DNA from: an uncultured Lachnospiraceae bacterium
GTDB lineage: Bacteria > Bacillota > Clostridia > Lachnospirales > Lachnospiraceae
Assembly: GCA_905236275.1 (NCBI GenBank)
Contig: CAJOPI010000061.1
Coordinates: forward strand, 1-6,925
Reading direction: 5' to 3'
DNA length: 6,925 nucleotides
The notes below the pieces were generated by a model. The model worked only from the letters and a program-made list of their open reading frames with translations. It was not told where the DNA came from and did not search any database. The first letter of the stretch is position 1. Each line of letters begins with the position of its first letter. Both the position numbers and the translations under genes were made by a program. Below are positions 1 to 5,044 of this stretch, piece by piece.

Positions 1-94
1 AAATCGAATGATTTGAGCAACGGCGCTGCAAAAACGGACATCCGACGTCATTTTGTCAGAAATAAAACTATGTTTTATAGAGGAGGAGAAAAAA
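1..94 (+). other. Leader upstream of the PAAR-like gene; possible 3' end of an upstream gene
   Basis: This stretch carries no complete gene. Frame 1 is open from base 1 to a TAA at 130-132 (43 codons), so an upstream gene could in principle overlap the start of the next gene. Frame 3 reaches TGA at 9-11 and frame 2 reaches TGA at 14-16, so the upstream gene could equally end at either point. I cannot choose among these from the window. No terminator hairpin with a T-tract is seen, which fits read-through from an upstream eCIS gene. Confidence 0.3.
81..88 (+). promoter_or_regulatory. Strong ribosome binding site that sets the PAAR-like start
   Basis: AGGAGGAG lies 6 bases before the ATG at 95. 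An upstream in-frame ATG at 53 would add 14 residues, but it has no such site and would place this Shine-Dalgarno sequence inside the coding region. The added residues also do not fit the family, whose members begin just before the conserved Cys-Ser-Phe-Gly. The start at 95 is therefore preferred. Confidence 0.85.
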
Positions 95-457
95 ATGGGG
101 GCAAATCCACTTACGCAGGCGTGTATATGTAAATGTTCATTTGGTTCGGTGCCGTTTCCGCTGCCGAAGGTAACATCGCCGAATGTAAAAATGTTCAATC
201 TCGGAGCTGCGGTAATGATGGACAATAAACCGCTGATGTTCGGAACCTGCATAAGTCCGATGCAGCCGAGCATGGCAGTAGGAACTCCGGGACCGTGCAT
301 AGCTGCGGCACAGGTTGTCGCACCATGGACACCCTGCTCTGCGACCGTGAAGATAAACGGTATGCCGGCGGTAAATAAGGACGCAAAGCTTTTCTGTAAT
401 TTCGGAGGTGTAATAACTATAAACATGGCACCGGCGATGACGGTGAAGATCGGGTAA
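95..457 (+). CDS. DUF4280 / PAAR-like spike-tip protein
   Basis: This 120-residue protein matches the DUF4280 (PAAR-like) pattern. It has an early CSFG at residues 14-17 followed by a Pro-rich stretch, a central FGTC (49-52), PGPC (65-68) and WTPC (78-81), and a C-terminal CNFGGVITI (101-109). PAAR-type proteins form a small cone that caps the VgrG-like spike of contractile injection systems and can carry effector extensions. This one has no extension, so it is a bare tip. It has seven cysteines (10, 12, 14, 52, 68, 81, 101) and no histidine, so any metal site would have to be cysteine-based, unlike the His-rich site of classical PAAR proteins. It has no signal peptide or membrane segment. 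The gene ends 6 bases before the AAA+ ATPase gene, so the two are surely co-transcribed. The family call is from remembered motifs and the tip role is from the family. Confidence 0.85.
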   Translation: MGANPLTQACICKCSFGSVPFPLPKVTSPNVKMFNLGAAVMMDNKPLMFGTCISPMQPSMAVGTPGPCIAAAQVVAPWTPCSATVKINGMPAVNKDAKLFCNFGGVITINMAPAMTVKIG

Positions 458-463
458 AAAATC

Positions 464-2614
464 ATGGACCTCTTGGAACTTGAAATAGATGATGAAGATG
501 TCAGGCTTGATAAAGTCGATGAGCCTTATGAAACACAGGAAGAATTTCTGCATGACATAGCGGCGGAAATCGATCACAGACTCTACCTTTATTATAAATA
601 TCATCAATGGGTAGGTCCGAAAAACGATATGAAGAACATGCTCGGGCTTGTTATCACGAGACATGAATTCGAGCATAATCTTTCAAAGGCGACGGAGGAA
701 AGATTGACCGATAAATGCGACAGCGATGAAAGGTCAGAGCTTAAATGCCTTCGGGATGTCGTGGAAAACCGTATAGCTTTAACCGATACGGAGGGCTTTC
801 CGGCGGTCAGACTGATAAAACGGTTCGGACTTGACTTTCAGGAACGCTCCGTGGTTTTCTTAAGCTTTTTATCTGAAAATTCAGATAAATATAAAAAAAT
901 CATCGCCTACCTTCAGGACGATGTACAAAAAGGCACACCGGGTATTTCGCTCCTAGTCTCGCTTTTTGCGGACGAAAAGGAAATTCCCGAAATGCGCCGG
1001 AAATTCATAAACCGTTCTGCCTTCCTTTCGCTTTTTGATGAAGAAAAACTTGGCAAGGGTATTCTTGGATTAAAAAGAGAGGTTGCCGCCTTCCTTAATG
1101 GAAGTGAAGAGGTCAGAAAGGGCTTCAGGCTCGTAAAGTGCGGGGAAGAGAAAAGGCTTTTGATAAGGCAGGAGACGGGAAGAAGGATAGATGCAGTGTT
1201 CATGGTAGAGAATAGTGCCGTCTTTCTTTCGGGAAGGGAAGGAATTGGAAGAACCTATCAGGCAGAGAGGGCAGCCTATGAGCATGGAGATAACTGCCTT
1301 ATAGCGGATCTTTCCTATTATCAGACCTCCAAAAAGCCCGCAATGCTTGAGGAAGCTGATATGCTCAGCCGTCTTTTTGATGCCCTGCTGGTAGTCAAGG
1401 GAATAGAAGAAGAGGAAGACGGGGAGACGGAACCGCCGGGAAAGGAACTTGCTGAAAAAATAGAAGCACTAAGGCCTTACCGTTCGCCGCTCTTTATAAT
1501 ATCTGAAAAAGTCCAGCATCTGCACCCTGTCCTTTCAGCCATAAGCATAGATATGGAAGATACGGATACTGACGAGAGGATAATTTTATTTAAGCATCAT
1601 ATAGGTGATGTGGAACTTGCAGATGACATCTCGATAGAGGAAACGGCCGTTAAATTTCAGTTTACGCCTTTACAGATACGTGAAGCCTGTCGTCGCCTGA
1701 AGGGAATATACAATATCGACAGGAGACCCCTTGATGCGGCAACTGTAAGTGAATGCTGCTATGGCGAAGTGGTAACGAGGCTTGAAAGACTTGCAAGGAA
1801 GGTCAGGGGCAGGTATTGCTGGGACGACATCGTTATTCCTAATGAGATAAAGAGGCTTGTGAAACAGGCGATAGCGCATGTAAAGCTGCATCATAAGGTA
1901 TACGGCGAATGGGGCTTTGATAAAAAGCTCACCTACGGTACCGGAGTGTCGATCCTTTTTGCGGGGGTTCCCGGAACCGGTAAGACCATGTGTGCGCAGA
2001 TTATCGCTCATGACCTCAATATGGAAATCTTCAAAGTCAATCTCTCGCAGATAGTAAGTAAATATATAGGAGAGACGGAGAAAAACCTACAGGAGATATT
2101 CGCGGAGGCAAAAAATTCAAACTGCATATTGTTCTTTGATGAATGTGATTCGCTGTTCGGAAAGAGGACAAATGAGGTAAAGGATGCGAATGACAAAAAT
2201 GCAAATGTGGAGTCGGCATACCTTCTGCAGCAGATAGAGGAATACGACGGCGTATGCATTCTTGCAACGAATCTTTTACAGAATATAGACGAAGCTTTCA
2301 TGAGGCGTATTACCTTTATAGTACATTTCCCTTTCCCTGACGCAAAGGCAAGGGAGGAGATTTACAGAAGGACATTCCCTAAGGAAATACCTTTATCGGA
2401 TGATATAGACTGGGGCTTTATAGCTGAAAAATTCGAGCTCTCGGGCGGTTATATAAAGAACATCGTGCTTTCGGCGGCCTTTCTCGCAGCCGAAGAGGAC
2501 AGCAGCGTTTCGATGAAGCATCTGCTGAATGCCGCCGTTGACGAAATGAAAAAGAACGGCATAGTGGTGGTGCGCGAGCTTTTAGCCGAATACGCCGACC
2601 TGCTCTATAGCTAA
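464..2614 (+). CDS. Two-module AAA+ ATPase of eCIS type (Afp15/PVC15-like)
   Basis: This 716-residue ATPase has a helical N-terminal region of about 220 residues and a first AAA-like module (about 225-385). In that module the P-loop reads GREGIGRT (257-264), with Arg263 where the catalytic Lys should be. A winged-helix/lid-like segment follows, with FTPLQIREA near 400-408. The second module, from about Trp453, is complete: Walker A GVPGTGKT (501-508), pore-loop KYIG (533-536), Walker B ILFFDE (555-560), sensor-1 Asn603, arginine fingers Arg614/Arg615, and sensor-2 region SGGYIKN (660-666). This architecture is typical of the ATPase encoded in eCIS clusters, which is needed for particle assembly or function and differs from T6SS ClpV. 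No signal peptide is seen, so it should be cytoplasmic. The start has no good ribosome binding site, but its ATG lies 6 bases after the PAAR-like stop, which suggests translational coupling. The eCIS assignment rests on domain order plus the PAAR-like neighbour. Confidence 0.85.
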   Translation: MDLLELEIDDEDVRLDKVDEPYETQEEFLHDIAAEIDHRLYLYYKYHQWVGPKNDMKNMLGLVITRHEFEHNLSKATEERLTDKCDSDERSELKCLRDVVENRIALTDTEGFPAVRLIKRFGLDFQERSVVFLSFLSENSDKYKKIIAYLQDDVQKGTPGISLLVSLFADEKEIPEMRRKFINRSAFLSLFDEEKLGKGILGLKREVAAFLNGSEEVRKGFRLVKCGEEKRLLIRQETGRRIDAVFMVENSAVFLSGREGIGRTYQAERAAYEHGDNCLIADLSYYQTSKKPAMLEEADMLSRLFDALLVVKGIEEEEDGETEPPGKELAEKIEALRPYRSPLFIISEKVQHLHPVLSAISIDMEDTDTDERIILFKHHIGDVELADDISIEETAVKFQFTPLQIREACRRLKGIYNIDRRPLDAATVSECCYGEVVTRLERLARKVRGRYCWDDIVIPNEIKRLVKQAIAHVKLHHKVYGEWGFDKKLTYGTGVSILFAGVPGTGKTMCAQIIAHDLNMEIFKVNLSQIVSKYIGETEKNLQEIFAEAKNSNCILFFDECDSLFGKRTNEVKDANDKNANVESAYLLQQIEEYDGVCILATNLLQNIDEAFMRRITFIVHFPFPDAKAREEIYRRTFPKEIPLSDDIDWGFIAEKFELSGGYIKNIVLSAAFLAAEEDSSVSMKHLLNAAVDEMKKNGIVVVRELLAEYADLLYS

Positions 2615-2626
2615 ATACCTCGCCAC

Positions 2627-2669
2627 CTCGCAGTAGAAGTTGCGGGCGACCCTTCAATGAAGTCACCCG
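2627..2669 (+). other. Spacer with two mutually exclusive hairpins
   Basis: The 85-base gap between the ATPase and the acetyltransferase is the longest in the window. One hairpin pairs CTCGCA (2627-2632) with TGCGGG (2641-2646) across an 8-base loop, with one G-T pair. The other pairs CGGG (2643-2646) with CCCG (2666-2669), continues with GAC/GTC after one mismatch, and closes with TTC/GAA around AAT, with a 2-base bulge. Both use bases 2643-2646, so only one can form at a time. Neither is followed by a run of T, so this is not an ordinary intrinsic terminator. It may tune downstream expression or protect an mRNA end, or be chance. Confidence 0.35.
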
Positions 2670-2685
2670 AATGAAAACCAAATAC

Positions 2686-2690
2686 AGGAG
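2686..2690 (+). promoter_or_regulatory. Ribosome binding site of the acetyltransferase gene
   Basis: AGGAG lies 9 bases before the ATG at 2700 and supports that start. An ATG at 2671 opens only a 16-codon frame, out of phase with the acetyltransferase and overlapping its start, and has no clear ribosome binding site. Confidence 0.6.
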
Positions 2691-2699
2691 ACCAACCAA

Positions 2700-3539
2700 A
2701 TGGGCGATAAACTGCATTTAGTAAGAGTAAGAGAAGGCTACGAAAACTACTACTCCTACATACCGCCTAATTTAATATATCTTTTAGCCGACAGGGCCAA
2801 TCTCGCCGTGTCCGCCGTCTGGCGCGGCACTATCTGCGGAACAGCCGTGGCGGAACGCTTCGAAGACGTTATAGAATTACGGAGTATTTTTGTTGACCCC
2901 GGATTCAGGAATATCGGTCTCGGAGAATACATATTAAGAGGACTTATAAATACTGCGAGAGAAGAAGGAGTTATCGGGGTAACGGCACATTATACGGAAA
3001 AGTCGTTCCCGAAGCACAGAAGCCTTCTGCAAAGGGCGGGAATGAGCGAGGCAGAGCCTTCTGCGGGCGGTTATATGATATCACTTGGGGATATCCCGCC
3101 GATCGAGAAAATAAAAATCCCCTTCGACAGTTGTTCATTAGCGGACATTCCACAGGATTTGATGGAAAACTACAGACGGATGTGTTCAAGGGGAGAACTG
3201 CCTGACTATGTAAATGTACTTAAATACAGAAATCCTTTGAAAAATCTCTCTTACCTTGTATCTGACGGAAAGAAGATTGCCGGAGTGCTGATAGCGGAAA
3301 AAAATCCTGCGGGCCTCAGGCTGGCAGGACTTTATTCGCCGAAAGAATATCAGGGAAGAGGTCCATCCATATTGCTGCTGAGCCTTGCATTGACCGAAGC
3401 GCAGAAGCAGTATCCGAAAGATACGGTAGTCACGATAGACGCAATATCCAAAGGAGCGATAAAGCTGTGTGAAAAGCTGCTTCCGAGGAAATCATTGATA
3501 TTTAGGGGAACAGAGTTCTTTTGTTACCTTAAAATGTAG
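2700..3539 (+). CDS. Tandem two-domain GNAT-family acetyltransferase
   Basis: This 279-residue protein appears to be two GNAT folds in a row. In the first half (about 1-130), a beta strand ending ELRSIFVDPGFR runs into RNIGLG (70-75), the R/Q-x-x-G-x-G/A loop that binds the acetyl-CoA pyrophosphate. An ARE-rich helix and an FPKHRSLLQRAGM segment (103-115), typical of the GNAT C-terminal part, follow. In the second half (about 135-279), a strand with AGVLIAEK leads to LYSPKEYQGRGPS (211-223), a second motif A of form Q-x-x-G-x-S. So both halves may bind acyl-CoA. The substrate cannot be read from the sequence. It is cytoplasmic, with no signal peptide or membrane segment. It lies 19 bases upstream of a very lysine-rich protein, so protein-lysine acetylation of that neighbour is conceivable but purely inference. 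A metabolic or antibiotic-type acetyltransferase carried as cargo is an alternative. Confidence 0.8.
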   Translation: MGDKLHLVRVREGYENYYSYIPPNLIYLLADRANLAVSAVWRGTICGTAVAERFEDVIELRSIFVDPGFRNIGLGEYILRGLINTAREEGVIGVTAHYTEKSFPKHRSLLQRAGMSEAEPSAGGYMISLGDIPPIEKIKIPFDSCSLADIPQDLMENYRRMCSRGELPDYVNVLKYRNPLKNLSYLVSDGKKIAGVLIAEKNPAGLRLAGLYSPKEYQGRGPSILLLSLALTEAQKQYPKDTVVTIDAISKGAIKLCEKLLPRKSLIFRGTEFFCYLKM

Positions 3540-3558
3540 TGATAATGGAGGGAAAATT

Positions 3559-5010
3559 ATGCCTGCAAAAGAAAAAGAAAAAAAGCCGCAAGGCGAATCA
3601 GCGGAATTGATACAGGGAATTGAGCAGGGAGGCAGCGAAGGAGGACTTGAAGCCTCTGAGGAAAATAGCGTGCCAAATTCTGCGCAAGTTGAAGGTTCTA
3701 CATCGGAGGATATTGCGCCGACAGAGGAAAATGCGCCGACAGAGGAAAATGCGCAGACAGAGGAAGCTGCGCCGACAGAGGAAGCCGCGACGCAGACAGA
3801 AGCAGAAAAAGCTGATGTGGGAACGCAGACTGAAGCAGAAAAAGCCGGTGCGGGAGAGCAGACAGATAAAGCACCTGAGTCAGAGGTAAGTGACAAGGCG
3901 CAGGAATTAAAGAAGGAACTGGAAAAGGACACGAAGGATTCGGCGGGCGAGGCAAGCAGTGAAGACAAGGATGCAAAGCCGGCCAGTGATAAAAAGGCAA
4001 GTCCTTTGATACAGGTATTTTCGAATAAATTCAGCTTTGAGGGTCTTTCAAAGCTCTTTGGCGGAGGCGGCTCTAAGTCTGATGATGATGAGAAGTCAGG
4101 ATCAAAGGGTGAAGAGAAAAAGACTGACGAGGAAAAGACTGACGAGGAAAAGAAGGAAGAAGCAGATGAAACCGCAAAAGAAGACGAAAAGCCAAAAGAG
4201 GAAAAAAGCTTCTTTGGAAAGATTTTAGACAAGGCAAAAGAAGGAATCGGATCTATAGCCGATAAGCTGCTGGATAAGGCGGTTGACAGATATACCGGTG
4301 ACAATGCGTTCGAAAACCTTAAAAAGGATGCCAAGTTCGTAGGCGGTGCGGCAAAGAAGGTCGGAAAGGTTATAGCCAGAGGAGCCAAGAAAGCCGGGGG
4401 AGCCATCTGGAAAGGTCTCAAGGCAGTCGGGGGTGCCATAAAGAAGGGCGCGTCTGCTGTCGGCAAGGGAATAAAGAATACCTACAGGAATGTGCGTTAT
4501 GGTAAAAAGAAAGCTGCTGAAATGGCGAAGGATGAAAGAAGAAAAGCGTATCAGCAGGCTCATCCGGGTGAGAAAAAGAAGCTTTCTAAGAGTCAGATAA
4601 AGGAACTCAAGAAAAATGGAGACCAGGTAAGGCAGGAGAGAGCAGATCGAAGAGCGGCTGCAGAAAATGCAGAAGATGAGGATATGGGTGATGACCTTAA
4701 TGCGCTCTTTGATGAGCCGGGAGCTAAGAAGGAGGAACCGGTAAAAAAGGCTGAACTGGAAGTTGTACCTGAAGTAGCTGCGGAAGAAGAGGAAGAGCAG
4801 GAAGAAGCTTCTAAAGCAGAGGAAGAGGAAGAGCAGGAAGAAGCTTCTAAAGCAGAGGATGAAGGGAAAAATCTGCAATACTATCAGGAAAGAATTGACA
4901 GTATACGGAAAAAGGCAATGTTCCTAACAGGTAAGCAAAGAAAGAATGTCAATGCAAGAATAAGAAAACTCCGAAGAAAATTAAGATCAATGAAAGCGAA
5001 ACAGGAGTAA
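3559..5010 (+). CDS. Highly charged repeat protein with cationic amphipathic core; possible eCIS-associated effector or accessory protein
   Basis: This 483-residue protein is of no family I recognise. GGAGGG (3547-3552) sits 6 bases before the ATG. Residues 1-145 are Glu/Ala/Thr-rich and probably disordered, with hexapeptide repeats of the APTEEN type (53-76) and two TQTEAEKA copies (78-85, 89-96). A short hydrophobic island (148-168, with SNKFSFEGLSKLF) is followed by a Lys/Glu linker. A second amphipathic stretch starts at SFFGKILDKA (217-226). Residues 264-307 are four 11-residue cationic repeats such as GAKKAGGAIWK and GLKAVGGAIKK. Next come a Lys/Arg-rich helical region, another acidic block with a duplicated 12-mer (410-433), and a strongly basic C-terminus (about 445-481). 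There is no signal peptide, true transmembrane helix or enzyme motif. Alternating acidic and basic blocks with amphipathic helices suggest binding to membrane or nucleic acid. The place in the cluster makes cargo, loading factor or anchoring protein possible; these are inferences. Confidence 0.8.
   Translation: MPAKEKEKKPQGESAELIQGIEQGGSEGGLEASEENSVPNSAQVEGSTSEDIAPTEENAPTEENAQTEEAAPTEEAATQTEAEKADVGTQTEAEKAGAGEQTDKAPESEVSDKAQELKKELEKDTKDSAGEASSEDKDAKPASDKKASPLIQVFSNKFSFEGLSKLFGGGGSKSDDDEKSGSKGEEKKTDEEKTDEEKKEEADETAKEDEKPKEEKSFFGKILDKAKEGIGSIADKLLDKAVDRYTGDNAFENLKKDAKFVGGAAKKVGKVIARGAKKAGGAIWKGLKAVGGAIKKGASAVGKGIKNTYRNVRYGKKKAAEMAKDERRKAYQQAHPGEKKKLSKSQIKELKKNGDQVRQERADRRAAAENAEDEDMGDDLNALFDEPGAKKEEPVKKAELEVVPEVAAEEEEEQEEASKAEEEEEQEEASKAEDEGKNLQYYQERIDSIRKKAMFLTGKQRKNVNARIRKLRRKLRSMKAKQE
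3715..3786 (+). repeat. Four 18-base tandem repeats (hexapeptide APTEEN-like)
   Basis: Four 18-base units encode APTEEN, APTEEN, AQTEEA and APTEEA (residues 53-76). The first two units are nearly identical at the DNA level and all four keep the ACAGAGGAA core. This is a likely site of length change by replication slippage, in the disordered acidic N-terminal part of the protein. Confidence 0.9.
3790..3846 (+). repeat. Two copies of an octapeptide repeat at 33-base spacing
   Basis: TQTEAEKA occurs at residues 78-85 and 89-96, 11 residues apart. The DNA copies differ at only a few third positions. They directly follow the hexapeptide repeats. Confidence 0.85.
4120..4149 (+). repeat. Perfect 15-base tandem duplication
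   Basis: AAGACTGACGAGGAA occurs twice in a row and encodes KTDEE twice in the Lys/Glu linker (residues 188-197). Confidence 0.9.
4348..4479 (+). repeat. Four diverged 33-base units encoding 11-residue amphipathic repeats
   Basis: Residues 264-307 split into four 11-mers: AAKKVGKVIAR, GAKKAGGAIWK, GLKAVGGAIKK and GASAVGKGIKN. Position 6 is always Gly, position 9 is always Ile, position 5 is Val or Ala, and most copies begin with Gly and end in Lys or Arg. A weaker copy may precede them (253-263). Eleven residues are three turns of a slightly unwound alpha helix, so hydrophobic residues would line one face and lysines the flanks. The DNA copies have diverged well beyond a recent duplication, so the pattern seems kept by selection. 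Confidence 0.75.
4786..4857 (+). repeat. Perfect 36-base tandem duplication
   Basis: Two identical 36-base copies (4786-4821 and 4822-4857) encode EEEEQEEASKAE twice (residues 410-433). Identity at every base, including third positions, points to a very recent duplication. It keeps the reading frame. Confidence 0.95.
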
Positions 5011-5044
5011 GCAACAGTTCCTAAGAAAGTGGGGATGGTAAAAA

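Noticed and set aside
53..81. Promoter-like pair TTGTCA (53-58) and TATAGA (76-81) with 17-base spacing
   Set aside because: Transcription would start near base 88, removing the ribosome binding site that clearly serves the ATG at 95. More likely chance in an AT-rich leader.
53..94. Upstream in-frame ATG at 53 as the start of the PAAR-like gene
   Set aside because: It lacks a ribosome binding site, and the strong AGGAGGAG at 81-88 would lie inside the gene. The extra residues do not fit the family N-terminus.
137..676. Minus-strand open frame of 179 codons across the PAAR-like and ATPase genes
   Set aside because: It runs opposite two well-supported genes, has no recognisable domain and no good ribosome binding site.
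2643..2669. Intrinsic terminator after the ATPase gene
   Set aside because: The hairpin is imperfect and is followed by AATGAAAACC rather than a T-run, so termination here is not supported.
3715..3846. CRISPR-like array
   Set aside because: The repeats are short, directly adjacent, in frame and without unique spacers. They are coding tandem repeats.
3620..3889. Second plus-strand frame rich in Arg/Lys/Gln within the repeat gene
   Set aside because: It is a frame-shifted reading of the tandem repeats, with no start signal and no plausible protein character.
3492..4466. Minus-strand open frame of 324 codons
   Set aside because: It is the antisense of the low-complexity Glu/Lys/Ala codons, giving long Ser/Phe/Ala runs. 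It has no domain and is explained by the sense gene.
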